Translations under genes and position numbers: made by a program
The notes under the pieces: generated by a model
Told to the model about the DNA's origin: nothing
Databases searched by the model: none
Seen by the model: the letters and a program-made list of their open reading frames with translations, nothing else
Shown: positions 5,092 to 13,796 of the stretch, in pieces
Layout: each line of letters opens with the position of its first letter
Position numbering within the stretch: the stretch's first letter is position 1
Assembly (NCBI GenBank): GCA_024685775.1
Contig: JAIKVL010000004.1
Coordinates: 134,486 to 169,226, forward strand
DNA from: Clostridia bacterium
GTDB lineage: Bacteria > Bacillota > Clostridia > Christensenellales > CAG-1252
Reading direction: 5' to 3'
DNA: 34,741 bases

Positions 5092-8013
5092 ATGAAATAC
5101 GTAGTATTTTTAGGTGATGGAATGGCGGATACTCCCGTCGAAGCGCTCGGCGGAAAAACGCCCCTTATGGTCGCGGATAAGCCGAATATCGATTCGCTCG
5201 CCGCAAAAAGCGAGCTCGGAACGGCGAAAACCGTGCCGGACGGAATGAAACCCGGAAGCGACACGGCGAACCTTTCCGTTTTGGGTTACGACCCGAGGAC
5301 CTGCTACTCCGGGCGCTCTCCTTTGGAAGCTCTGAGCATGGGGATCTATATGGAAAAGGACGATCTCGCGATCCGCTGCAACCTCGTTACCTTGTCTTCG
5401 GAAGAAGAAGCCTACGAGGATAAGACGATGATCGATTACAGCGCCGGCGAAATCTCGACCGAAGAAGCGCGCGAATTGATCGCATCCGTCGAATCCGAGC
5501 TCGGAACGGACGCGCTCGCGTTTTATGCGGGTCTCAGCTATCGTCATTGTCTGATCGTGCATCACGCGGAGCCCGCGGAAGAATTGACCCCGCCGCACGA
5601 CATCACGGGAAAGCCCGTCGCGGAGTATCTCCCCACCGGCAAACTCGGCGAACTCTTCCTCGATCTTCAAAAAAAATCGTATGAGATTTTGAAAGATCAC
5701 CCGATCAATCTCGCCCGCATCGAGCAGGGAAAGAATCCCGCGAACTCGATTTGGCTTTGGGGCGAAGGAACCAAGCCCGCCCTTCCCGACTTCAAAGAAA
5801 AGAACGGCGTTTCGGGCGCGGTCATCAGCGCGGTCGACCTCTTGAAAGGGATCGGCAAAGGCGCGAATATGAAAGTCATCGAAGTCGAAGGCGCGACGGG
5901 AAATATCGACACCGATTTCGCCGCGAAAGGCAAAGCCGCGATCGAAGCGTTCAAGAGCGGCGTGGATTACGTCTATATTCACGTCGAAGCGCCCGACGAA
6001 TCCGGGCACCAAGGCAACCTCGAAGATAAGATCAAATCCATCGAAAAGATCGACGCGGACATCGTCGGACCCGTCGTCTCGTATTTAAAAGAAAGCGGCG
6101 AACCCTTCCGCGCGCTCGTCTGCCCCGATCACCCGACTCCGCTCGCGACGCGCACGCACTCGCCCGAACCGATCCCCTATTTGCTCTATAAGAGCGACGC
6201 GGAAACGGACAGCGGCGTCACGACCTACGACGAAGAGACCGCGAAAAGCACGGGGATCTACGAGGAATACGCATTCAAACTCATCGACCGCCTGCTCGCT
6301 CCCGCAGAAGAGCCCTCGAACGCTTTGACGCCCGACCTCGTTACGGACGGCGAAGAGATCATCAGCGAAAAGGTCGCGGAAGAAAGCGAAAGTTCGGACG
6401 AGCCCGCGGAGGAAAGCGCGGAAGAACCCGAAAAAGAAGAAAATGAAGAAGTGAAAGCGGAAGAAAACGCGGACGCTCCCGAAGATCAAAAACCGAAAAA
6501 GAAAGGCGGCTTCGGCGCGTTCTTCAAAAAGCATCTCGGGATATTCATCGCGATCATCGCGCTTATCGTCGTAGCGGGCGGTTTGACGGCGGGTCACTTT
6601 ATCGCGACTTATCATATCGCGATGATCCGCTCTTCGAAAGACCTCAGCGAAGCTTTATCCAAAAAGCAGATCACGACCCTCGCCTTCAAAAAGGACGTGA
6701 CGATCGAAGGCGATCTCCTTTTGGATCGCCCCGTCGATTTCGATCTCGGCAAACGCACCTTGACCGTAAATGGCACCCTTTCCGTTTCCGTCGGAAAAGA
6801 CGTCTCGATCGGGACGAAGAAAAACGGCAAATACGGAAAAGGCGGCATGATCAAAGCCACCGCTTTCCAAGCGGTCGGATCCAAGACGCTCCGCCTTTAT
6901 TCCGATCTTTACGCAGATAACGCGACGATCGCGGCGAACGAATTCGTCTGCGCGGGTTCTCTCCTTTGGGGGCAATTCGACGTTTCGTCGCAGGAAATGA
7001 CCCTGTGCGGCTCCTCCGAAGGCGACTTGATCCTTTCCGCAGACACGACTCTTTCGGTTTACGGTTCGGCAAAAACTTCGATCGTGGGCGGCAAGACGGT
7101 CTCCGTCTTCAAAGGCGCGGAAGCCTATGAAATCAAGGACGCCGCGGTTTGCTACGTTTACGAGGGTTCGAACGTTTCAAGCGTAAAGAACGCGGGCGAA
7201 TATTATTTCGTCAAAAAGCTCGCGAAACCCGAAAACATCTCCGTCCTGCAAGAAGGGGACGATTTCTACTGCTATATTTCCGAAGTCATCGACGCGAAGG
7301 CGTTTAACGTCTCGATCAACGGAAAGGAAGGTCCCGTCGTCCAAACGAACGGCGGCCCCGTCAAATTCAAGCTCGAAGGGCTCGTTCCGGGCAAGCAAAC
7401 GCTTTCCGTCGTCGCGACCGCGGCGAACGATCCCCGCTTTACGGACAGCGACGCGGCGTCTTATTCCTTTAATTTCTCGACCAAGCTTTCTTCCCCGACT
7501 TTAAGCGTTTCGGAAGAAGAAGGCGTCGTCTATCTGACGATCGGCGCGGTGAAGTACGCCGAACAGTACGAGTATTATATCGACGGCGCGAAGTACGTCA
7601 CGCCGATGACCGATTTGAAAATCGACATCACGGAAAAGGTCGCGCAAGGCGGCGTCCATATTATCGAAGGGATCGCGAAGAGCAACGATAAATTCTTTAC
7701 CGAGAGCAACAAAGTCATGACGAGCCACGTTACCTACGTTACCCTTTCCGCGCCCGAAATCAGCGGGACGAAGGATGACGAGACCGTCACGTTCGTTTGG
7801 GAGAAGATCGAAGGCGTCACGGATTATTTCGTAACGTACGGCGACGACGCGGTCTACCTCAAAGGCGACTTTATATCCTTTGCTTATAACGAGACCTCGG
7901 CGTTCACGATCAAAGCGATCGGAGGCGGCTACTATCTGTCGAGTGAGACCAAGACGATCTCCGCGCAAGAGATCAAAGCGTTTCCCGCGCCGACGGTCAC
8001 AATCGTTTCCTGA
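5092..8013 (+). CDS. Archaeal-type phosphoglycerate mutase (ApgM/proposed homoserine kinase family) fused to TM helix and extracytoplasmic domains
   Basis: 973 residues, about 2.4 times the usual ~400 of the family. Residues 1-400 form an alkaline-phosphatase-fold enzyme: FLGDGMAD (metal site D9), PGSDTANLSVLGYDP (expected nucleophile S56), HVEAPDESGHQG near 300 and CPDHPTPLATRTHSPEP near 344 (metal Asp/His). The domain appears intact. It could interconvert 3- and 2-phosphoglycerate, or be the related 'proposed homoserine kinase'; no threonine genes are nearby. Residues ~402-466 are an acidic Glu-rich linker, 467-481 a basic KKKGGFGAFFKKH segment, and 482-504 one transmembrane helix. The ~470 remaining residues look extracytoplasmic: short beta repeats (to ~705), then about three fibronectin-III-like units. 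With no signal peptide and positive charge before the helix, the enzyme should face the cytoplasm. The reading frame is unbroken across the junction. Confidence 0.87.
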   Translation: MKYVVFLGDGMADTPVEALGGKTPLMVADKPNIDSLAAKSELGTAKTVPDGMKPGSDTANLSVLGYDPRTCYSGRSPLEALSMGIYMEKDDLAIRCNLVTLSSEEEAYEDKTMIDYSAGEISTEEARELIASVESELGTDALAFYAGLSYRHCLIVHHAEPAEELTPPHDITGKPVAEYLPTGKLGELFLDLQKKSYEILKDHPINLARIEQGKNPANSIWLWGEGTKPALPDFKEKNGVSGAVISAVDLLKGIGKGANMKVIEVEGATGNIDTDFAAKGKAAIEAFKSGVDYVYIHVEAPDESGHQGNLEDKIKSIEKIDADIVGPVVSYLKESGEPFRALVCPDHPTPLATRTHSPEPIPYLLYKSDAETDSGVTTYDEETAKSTGIYEEYAFKLIDRLLAPAEEPSNALTPDLVTDGEEIISEKVAEESESSDEPAEESAEEPEKEENEEVKAEENADAPEDQKPKKKGGFGAFFKKHLGIFIAIIALIVVAGGLTAGHFIATYHIAMIRSSKDLSEALSKKQITTLAFKKDVTIEGDLLLDRPVDFDLGKRTLTVNGTLSVSVGKDVSIGTKKNGKYGKGGMIKATAFQAVGSKTLRLYSDLYADNATIAANEFVCAGSLLWGQFDVSSQEMTLCGSSEGDLILSADTTLSVYGSAKTSIVGGKTVSVFKGAEAYEIKDAAVCYVYEGSNVSSVKNAGEYYFVKKLAKPENISVLQEGDDFYCYISEVIDAKAFNVSINGKEGPVVQTNGGPVKFKLEGLVPGKQTLSVVATAANDPRFTDSDAASYSFNFSTKLSSPTLSVSEEEGVVYLTIGAVKYAEQYEYYIDGAKYVTPMTDLKIDITEKVAQGGVHIIEGIAKSNDKFFTESNKVMTSHVTYVTLSAPEISGTKDDETVTFVWEKIEGVTDYFVTYGDDAVYLKGDFISFAYNETSAFTIKAIGGGYYLSSETKTISAQEIKAFPAPTVTIVS

Positions 8014-8027
8014 GTTTTCCGAGATTT

Positions 8028-8876
8028 ATGGCAGATAAAGTAGTTTTAACGATTCAAGACGTTTCCTGCTTCGGTCAGTGTTCGCTGACCGTTGCTCTTC
8101 CCATTCTTTCCGCAATGGGGCTGGAAACGGCGATCCTGCCTTCCGCCGTCTTATCGACGCACACGGGCGGTTTTTCGGGTTACACCTTTCGCGATTTGAC
8201 CGAAGACCTTCCCGCCATCAAAGAGCATTGGGCAAAAGAGAACGTCGCGTTCGACGCATTTTACACCGGGTATATCGGAAGTAAAAAGCAACTTGCTTAC
8301 ATCAAAGACATCGTTAAGGACAGAAGAAAACCGGACGCAAAATTCATCGTCGATCCCGTTATGGCGGATAACGGAAAGTTTTATTCCGGATTCGACGAAG
8401 ACTTCGCGCGCGAAATGAAGAAATTCATCAAAGGCGCGGACGTGATCCTCCCGAATCTCAGCGAAGCCGCGATCCTTCTCGGAAAGCCTTATATCGCGGA
8501 GGGCGGATTCAGCGAGTTTCTTACCGAAGTTATTTTGCGCTCGCTTTCCGAGATCAGCGGCGGCGACGTCGTCCTGACGGGCGTTTCCTTCGACCCGAAA
8601 CTTCTCGGCGTGGCGGTCTACAACAGAAAGAAAAAGAAATTCTCCTATTCTTTCGGCGAACGGATCGAAGGCAATTTCCACGGCACGGGCGATATCTTCG
8701 CTTCGACCTTTACCGGCGCATACATCCGCGGATTCCCCATTGAGAAAGCGGCGGAGATCGCCGTCGACTTCACCTTACGAGCGATCAAAGAAACGCTTCC
8801 CGAAAGAAAGGAGCATTGGTACGGCGTAAAATTCGAAAAGGCGCTCCCCTACCTCATAAACGAGATCAACCGATAA
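8028..8876 (+). CDS. pdxY: Pyridoxal/pyridoxamine kinase (PdxY/PdxK-like)
   Basis: 282-residue cytoplasmic ribokinase-superfamily enzyme that phosphorylates B6 vitamers to feed pyridoxal 5'-phosphate salvage. Visible features are IQDVSCFGQCSLTVALPIL at the N-terminus (substrate-binding start typical of pyridoxal kinases), VDPVMADNGKFY (residues ~105-116), ILPNLSEAAILLG (~138-150) and the C-terminal FHGTGDIFAS, whose GTGD holds the anion hole and catalytic Asp. Length is standard. It follows the fused mutase by 14 bp and is probably co-transcribed, though only a weak ribosome-binding site (CCGAG) precedes the ATG. A strong terminator follows. Choice between the names pdxY and pdxK is by convention only. 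Confidence 0.88.
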   Translation: MADKVVLTIQDVSCFGQCSLTVALPILSAMGLETAILPSAVLSTHTGGFSGYTFRDLTEDLPAIKEHWAKENVAFDAFYTGYIGSKKQLAYIKDIVKDRRKPDAKFIVDPVMADNGKFYSGFDEDFAREMKKFIKGADVILPNLSEAAILLGKPYIAEGGFSEFLTEVILRSLSEISGGDVVLTGVSFDPKLLGVAVYNRKKKKFSYSFGERIEGNFHGTGDIFASTFTGAYIRGFPIEKAAEIAVDFTLRAIKETLPERKEHWYGVKFEKALPYLINEINR

Positions 8877-8897
8877 TTCGCTTTTATCAAAAAGCAT

Positions 8898-8931
8898 AAA
8901 AAAAGCAGGATTTTCGAATCCTGCTTTTTTT
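8898..8931. terminator. Bidirectional intrinsic terminator
   Basis: A 15-bp perfect stem AAAAAAAGCAGGATT / AATCCTGCTTTTTTT encloses the stable tetraloop TTCG. It gives a U-tract on both strands and sits between the convergent pyridoxal kinase (+) and putP (-), ending both units. Confidence 0.93.
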
Positions 8932-8949
8932 CGTTTGGTTTTCAACCGA

Positions 8950-10617
8950 TCATTCTTTTTCTTCCGCAGTCTCGGCTGCTTCGGGAATCGCTTCCGTCTT
9001 CGGTTCGACCGCTTTTCCGCATTCGATCGTTTCGTCGGTTTTCGTGTAGATAACGACTTGTCCGTCCGTAACTTCGACGCGCTTCGCGTTCGCGACTCGA
9101 TCAAACAGCGCGCGCACTTCTTCGGACGGGCTTTCGGTAAACGCGCTGACGAGGATGGTCGTCAAAAGACCGATGATGAAGCCCGGAATGATCTCGTACA
9201 GTTCGACGTTATAGATCACGCTCTTCATTCCGTAATATTCCATATTGAAGAAGATCATCCAAAGAATATCGGAGACGAAGCCCGCGATGATACCCGCGGT
9301 CGCGCCCTTATAGTTTACGCGCCTGTTATAGAGCGACAGCAAGATGACGGGCCCGAACGACGCGCCGAACGCCGCCCAAGCCGCGGAAACGAGCCCCATG
9401 ATCGTGGAGAACGCGGGAACGATGGGTTTCGCGCCCGAGCCGAGCATCGCGATCGCGAAGGCCAAAAGCGAGATCGCGACGACGACGATTCTTCCGACCC
9501 AGACGATCTCTTTATCGCTCGCGTTTTTGCGGATCTTGCTCTTATAAATATCCGAAGCGAACGCGGAAGAAGAAGCGAGGAGCTGGGAATCCGCCGTGCT
9601 CATCGAAGCGGCGAGGATCGCGGTGATGATCAAGCTGCCGAGGAAGATCGGGAAGACCTTTCTCGCAAGCGTGATAAAGACGCGCTGCTGATTTCCGACG
9701 AGGGAATCGCCGAGGTATTTCCTCGCGACGAGCGCGACGACGGACGCCATAATCAAAATCAAAGCCGTCCAAATGCAACCGATGACGCGCGAACGCTTCA
9801 TCTCACCTTCGGACTTAATGGAAATATAGCGAATAATGATATGCGGCATTCCGAAATAGCCGAGCCCCCAGCCGAGTCCTGTCAGGATCGTGGCGACGCT
9901 CGTCCAATCGAACTTACCCGTCGCAAGCATATTGTAGAAGTTTTGCGGGAGCGCGGTTCCGACGCCCGCTTCGACTTTCAGGACGCAAACCGCGACGATC
10001 GGCGTCAGCATAAGCGCGACGAGCATGATCATTCCTTGGAAGAAGTCCGTCCAGCAGACGGCGTTGAACCCGCCGAGGAAAAGGTAGAGGACGATGATCA
10101 AAGTCGCGATCACCATCGCGATGCGCTCGTCCAGCCCGAAAAGGGTCTTAAACAGCGTGCCGCAAGCGCTGATCGAAGACGCGCCGTACACGCAGTAGAC
10201 GATCATAAAGATGATCGCACTGACGATCTGCAACGCGTGATTCTTCGACTTAAAGCGGTTGGTCAAATATTGCGGGATCGTGATGCTGTCGTCCGCGAGG
10301 ATCGAATAACGCCTGAGTCTCGGCGCGACGAAGATCCAAGCGAGGACGGTTCCGACCAAAAGACCGATCGAGATCCAAACCTGCCCGAGCCCGTATAAAT
10401 AGATCGAGCCGGGAAGCCCCATCAGGACCCACGCGCTCATATCGGACGCGCCCGCGCTGAGCGCGGAAACGAGACCGTTCATTTTCCTTCCGCCGAGGAA
10501 GAATCCTTTTTCGCCCGAATCCTTTCTCGTCTTGATAAAGAAATAGACGCCGATAAAGATAACGAGCGCGAAATACAAAGCAAACGCGACGATGTCACCC
10601 CAAGAAACTTTTTCCAT
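8950..10617 (-). CDS. putP: Sodium/proline symporter PutP (SSS family)
   Basis: 555-residue Na+-coupled transporter with about 13 membrane helices that imports proline. PutP signatures are visible: SAGASDMSAWVLMGLPGSIY near residue 55, WGLGYFGMPHIIIRYISI near residues 256-273, and LAASMSTADSQLLASSSAFA near residue 340, which carries the Ser/Thr of the sodium site. The C-terminus has a hydrophilic, Glu-rich tail of about 60 residues after the last helix, longer than in typical PutP. GGGGGACGG precedes the ATG. The gene begins only 10 bp after the zinc-ribbon gene on the same strand, so it is probably the last gene of the dgt-dnaG-rpoD operon. Proline versus another solute is inferred from motif similarity. 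Confidence 0.92.
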   Translation of the reverse strand: MEKVSWGDIVAFALYFALVIFIGVYFFIKTRKDSGEKGFFLGGRKMNGLVSALSAGASDMSAWVLMGLPGSIYLYGLGQVWISIGLLVGTVLAWIFVAPRLRRYSILADDSITIPQYLTNRFKSKNHALQIVSAIIFMIVYCVYGASSISACGTLFKTLFGLDERIAMVIATLIIVLYLFLGGFNAVCWTDFFQGMIMLVALMLTPIVAVCVLKVEAGVGTALPQNFYNMLATGKFDWTSVATILTGLGWGLGYFGMPHIIIRYISIKSEGEMKRSRVIGCIWTALILIMASVVALVARKYLGDSLVGNQQRVFITLARKVFPIFLGSLIITAILAASMSTADSQLLASSSAFASDIYKSKIRKNASDKEIVWVGRIVVVAISLLAFAIAMLGSGAKPIVPAFSTIMGLVSAAWAAFGASFGPVILLSLYNRRVNYKGATAGIIAGFVSDILWMIFFNMEYYGMKSVIYNVELYEIIPGFIIGLLTTILVSAFTESPSEEVRALFDRVANAKRVEVTDGQVVIYTKTDETIECGKAVEPKTEAIPEAAETAEEKE

Positions 10618-10627
10618 ACCGTCCCCC

Positions 10628-11332
10628 TTATTTCCTGTAAAGAATTCTGCCGCAGTCGGGGCACTCGATAAAGACTTCGGTATTCAATCGGGAGATCGCG
10701 TCGCCCGCAAGCTCCATAAAGCAACCGCCGCAACTCCTTCCGTCATCCATCAAAGGAACGACGACGGGGATTTTCTTTTGCTTGCGCAGACGATTATAGA
10801 CTTCGAGGAATTTCGGAGAACATTTCTTTTCCGCTTCCGCGAGCTCCGCCTGCACCTTTTGCGCTTCGGGAAGGATCTTCGCCCTTTCCTCTTCGAAACT
10901 CGCCTTGGATTGATTGAGTTTTTTCGCGGCTTCCTTGCCCGCCGCCATCGAGGCGCTGTGGCTCTGATTGAGTTCGACGATGCGCGCGCTCATCTTTCCG
11001 ATCTCGTTCGAAAGGTTTTTGAGTTGATTGATGAGTTTTTGCATATTGCGGATGAAGAAATCCGCGCCGTTTACGTCCGTTACTTCGGGAATCGCGCTCT
11101 CGGATTCTTTGAGCTCTTTTTCGAGCGCGTCGTACTCCGCGATTAACGCTTCCATCTGCTTAATGAACTCGCCCGCGTCGCGGTTTTGCTTTACGACTTG
11201 CTCTTGCGCGGTCTTGACCGTGTGCTTATTCGCCGCGTACGTTTTCGCCGCTTCGCTTTGCATCAGCTCGTTTTCGAGCTTCATCAAACGCTTGTCGAGT
11301 TCTTGATATTCCAGTATGACGGATAGTTCCAT
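10628..11332 (-). CDS. Coiled-coil protein with C-terminal C4 zinc ribbon (CdsZ/zf-RING_7-like)
   Basis: 234 residues. The first ~180 are charged and heptad-like (long coiled coil). The C-terminus has two Cys pairs, CGGC near residue 202 and CPDC near residue 226, giving a four-Cys zinc ribbon. Proteins of this family are found next to Nif3-like genes in many bacteria, and their role is poorly defined (nucleic-acid-related functions have been proposed). The start is supported by AAGGAGAGG before the ATG. It lies 24 bp after the Nif3-like gene and 10 bp before putP, in the same operon. Confidence 0.85.
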   Translation of the reverse strand: MELSVILEYQELDKRLMKLENELMQSEAAKTYAANKHTVKTAQEQVVKQNRDAGEFIKQMEALIAEYDALEKELKESESAIPEVTDVNGADFFIRNMQKLINQLKNLSNEIGKMSARIVELNQSHSASMAAGKEAAKKLNQSKASFEEERAKILPEAQKVQAELAEAEKKCSPKFLEVYNRLRKQKKIPVVVPLMDDGRSCGGCFMELAGDAISRLNTEVFIECPDCGRILYRK

Positions 11333-11356
11333 TTTGCCTCTCCTTTTCCTTACGGA

Positions 11357-12115
11357 TCAACCGTAAGGATTCGTGTTATGACGGCTTACGAAGCAAGCGA
11401 CGCGCGCCGCTTTTTCAGCCAAAAATTTCTTGATTTCGCAAGCGAACGCCCATTCGCTCGCGTAATGCGTCGGCTCGACGAGTCGAACGCCGAGGTCTTT
11501 CGCCATTTCGGCGTAGTTGTGTTTTACGTCCGCCGTAACGATCACGGCGCCGTTTTCTCTCGCTCGGAAGATCAGGCTTTCCGAGATTCCCGCCCCGCAG
11601 GACGCGATGACCTTCTTCACCTTTCCGCTCCCGATTTTGCGGATCGCCGTCTCGCCGAGCGCCGCTTTGACGCGCGCCGCGAATTCTTCGGCGTCCATTT
11701 CTCCGTCGAGATCGAATTCGGTTGCGAAACCGTCTTCGATGACGGTAAATTCTTTCGCGCCGAGCGCGCGCGCAAGCAAGGCGTTGTTTCCCTCTTCCGC
11801 GCAATCGAAATTCGTGTGGAGCGCGATCGAAGCGATCCCGTTTTCGATCAAAGAAAGCAGCAAAAGCCCCGTATAACTTTCGTCCGTGATTCTTTTCAGT
11901 TCGCGGAAGACGACGGGATGATGCGACACGATGAGCTCCGCGCCGAGTTCTTTCGCCTCTTGGATCACGGAAGACGTAACGTCCAGCGTGACGAGGACTT
12001 TATGAACTTCTTTATCCTTTCTTCCGCAGATCAATCCGACGTTATCGAAAGAAAGCGCGCCCTCGAACGGGTAGGCTTCTTTGAAAAGTTCGAGAAGACT
12101 GTTTACGGTCGGCAT
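11357..12115 (-). CDS. Nif3-like dinuclear metal-center protein (DUF34/YqfO family)
   Basis: 252-residue protein of the Nif3/DUF34 family, often labelled GTP cyclohydrolase 1 type 2; its true cellular reaction remains debated. The metal-binding residues are visible: LIVSHHPVVF near residue 63, LHTNFDCAEEGNN near residue 98, and EPTHYASEWAF near residue 217. It lacks the ~100-residue PII-like insertion of longer Firmicutes YqfO proteins (~370 aa) and so is the short form. I chose ATG 12115 because AAGGAGAT lies at ideal spacing and conserved sequence starts there; the upstream open frame is Arg-rich and overlaps trmK. The true start overlaps the trmK 3' end by 13 bp. Confidence 0.88.
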   Translation of the reverse strand: MPTVNSLLELFKEAYPFEGALSFDNVGLICGRKDKEVHKVLVTLDVTSSVIQEAKELGAELIVSHHPVVFRELKRITDESYTGLLLLSLIENGIASIALHTNFDCAEEGNNALLARALGAKEFTVIEDGFATEFDLDGEMDAEEFAARVKAALGETAIRKIGSGKVKKVIASCGAGISESLIFRARENGAVIVTADVKHNYAEMAKDLGVRLVEPTHYASEWAFACEIKKFLAEKAARVACFVSRHNTNPYG

Positions 12116-12723
12116 TGCAATATCTCCTTTTCTTCTTCGAGAGCGGCGTCGTCTTTGAACGAAAGGATGCTTTCGATCTTTTTCAGGCGCAGGCTTCGAT
12201 ACTCTTCCGCGTCCGGACCGCCCGCCCGAAAATACAGGTTGTGCGTTTCGTTCCAAGGAAGCGAGGGATCCGCTTGGATCACGGGATAAAACTTGCCCGA
12301 ATCCTTAACGATCTCGTCCGAGACGATCCCGATATTCTTTTCTTTCAAAAACGCGCGAACGAGGGGCGCGTCCGTATGCGGGACCAAAAGATAGCGTTTC
12401 GCGGCGGACGGCGTTTCGGATAAGATCTTGACGATCTCCCGTCCGCCCATGCCCGCGATCACGCAAACGTCCACCCTTTCGCTTCCGAGCGGCTTTAAGC
12501 CGTCGCCCGCGCGGCAAGAGAGCGTAACGCCCGTTTCTTCCGCGAGGACTTTCGCTTTCATCAGGCTCTTTTCGCTGATGTCGATTGCGATCGCCCGTTT
12601 GACCTTGCCTTCGAGAAGCGCGGCGACGGGCAGTTTCCCGTGATCGGTCCCGACGTCGCAAAGGCTTTCCCCCTCGATGAGCGACAGGCAGCGCGAAAGG
12701 CGTTTGTCGAGTTTGATCCTCAC
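12103..12723 (-). CDS. trmK: tRNA (adenine(22)-N1)-methyltransferase TrmK
   Basis: 206-residue class I SAM-dependent methyltransferase that makes m1A22 in tRNA in Gram-positive bacteria. Motif I is [11 protein letters not shown] (about residues 22-32), AIDIS follows as the motif II acidic site, and AGMGGREI (~90) is the characteristic TrmK catalytic-region motif. I chose GTG 12723 as start: it overlaps the rpoD stop as GTGA, a standard coupling arrangement. A TTG four codons upstream is also in frame but lies deeper inside rpoD. The position directly after rpoD and before a Nif3-like gene matches the Bacillus sigA-trmK(yqfN)-yqfO order. Confidence 0.9.
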   Translation of the reverse strand: MRIKLDKRLSRCLSLIEGESLCDVGTDHGKLPVAALLEGKVKRAIAIDISEKSLMKAKVLAEETGVTLSCRAGDGLKPLGSERVDVCVIAGMGGREIVKILSETPSAAKRYLLVPHTDAPLVRAFLKEKNIGIVSDEIVKDSGKFYPVIQADPSLPWNETHNLYFRAGGPDAEEYRSLRLKKIESILSFKDDAALEEEKEILQCRP

Positions 12724-13796
12724 CTGTCCACGCAACCGCGCAATTTATCTTTGCGCTTGGGTTGACGTAGTTTACGAAGGGCTTTCGCCTCGATCTGACG
12801 GATACGCTCTCTCGTGACGCCGAAAGCTTGTCCGACTTCTTCCAAAGTACGCGCGCGGTTATCGTCCAAACCGTAGCGCATGCGAATGACTTTTTCTTCG
12901 CGCGGCGTCAAGGTGGAAAGGACGCGCATCAATTCTTCTTTGACCATGCTTTGCTCCGCTTTGTCGGCGGGTTGCGCGGCGGTCGTGTCCTCGATGAAGT
13001 CGCCGAGGTGGCTGTCCTCCTCTTCGCCGATCGGCGTTTCAAGCGAAACGGGGTCCTGCGCGGTGCGTTGGATCTCGCGGATCCTTTCGACCGTCAAGCC
13101 CATTTCATCCGCGATCTCTTCGACCGTCGGATCGCGCCCGAGCTGCTGGGTAAGGTTACGCGTAACGCGCGCCGTCTTGTTGATGGTCTCGACCATATGG
13201 ACGGGCAGGCGGATCGTCCTCGCCTGATCCGCGATCGCGCGGGTGATCGCCTGACGGATCCACCAAGTCGCGTAGGTGCTGAATTTGAATCCTTTGGTAT
13301 AATCGAATTTCTCGACCGCTTTCAACAAGCCTTGGTTTCCCTCTTGGATCAAATCGAGGAACGCCATTCCCCTCGAAGTGTAACGTTTCGCGATGGAAAC
13401 GACAAGGCGAAGGTTGGCTTCGGCAAGGCGCTTTTTCGCTCTTTCGTCCCCGTCCGCCATCGCTTTGGCGAGATCTTTTTCCTCGTCCACGGAAAGAAGG
13501 GCGTAGCTTCCGATATCTCTCAGATACAGTTTGACCGCATCGTCCACCGAAACGTCCGAAAGCATCTTATTGATCGCGTCGGGTTTGATCGCTTCTTCCG
13601 CGTCCGTGGACGTGATCTTGATCCCCGCCTTTTCGATCTCGTTATAGACTCTTTCGATGTCGTCCGAGCTGATATCGATCTTCTGCAAACGCACGACGAT
13701 CTCATCTTCCGGGACGCTGCCTTTCGATTTGAAGTTCTCGATGATCTTGTCGATTTGCGCTTTCAGCATCAGTTCTTTTTCATTATTTGCTTCCAT
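12720..13796 (-). CDS. rpoD: Primary RNA polymerase sigma factor RpoD (SigA)
   Basis: 358-residue housekeeping sigma factor of short Gram-positive type. Regions are visible in order: 1.1-like acidic N-terminus (1-75), region 1.2 ([11 protein letters not shown], ~86), region 2 ([19 protein letters not shown] then [19 protein letters not shown], ~140-180), region 3 ([20 protein letters not shown], ~205-225) and region 4.2 helix-turn-helix ([20 protein letters not shown], ~315-340). AGGAGGGCTT precedes the ATG. The start overlaps the dnaG 3' end by 14 bp and the stop overlaps trmK by 4 bp. It should read the TTGACA/TATAAT promoters found elsewhere in the window. Confidence 0.97.
   Translation of the reverse strand: MEANNEKELMLKAQIDKIIENFKSKGSVPEDEIVVRLQKIDISSDDIERVYNEIEKAGIKITSTDAEEAIKPDAINKMLSDVSVDDAVKLYLRDIGSYALLSVDEEKDLAKAMADGDERAKKRLAEANLRLVVSIAKRYTSRGMAFLDLIQEGNQGLLKAVEKFDYTKGFKFSTYATWWIRQAITRAIADQARTIRLPVHMVETINKTARVTRNLTQQLGRDPTVEEIADEMGLTVERIREIQRTAQDPVSLETPIGEEEDSHLGDFIEDTTAAQPADKAEQSMVKEELMRVLSTLTPREEKVIRMRYGLDDNRARTLEEVGQAFGVTRERIRQIEAKALRKLRQPKRKDKLRGCVDR

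Noticed and set aside
5092-8013. Assigning the N-terminal enzyme firmly as homoserine kinase
   Set aside because: The ApgM and 'proposed homoserine kinase' subfamilies cannot be separated by eye, and no threonine-biosynthesis genes are adjacent.
12116-12256. N-terminal extension of the Nif3-like gene to 12256
   Set aside because: The extra ~47 residues are Arg-rich, overlap trmK out of frame and lack a ribosome-binding site. The ATG at 12115 has AAGGAGAT.
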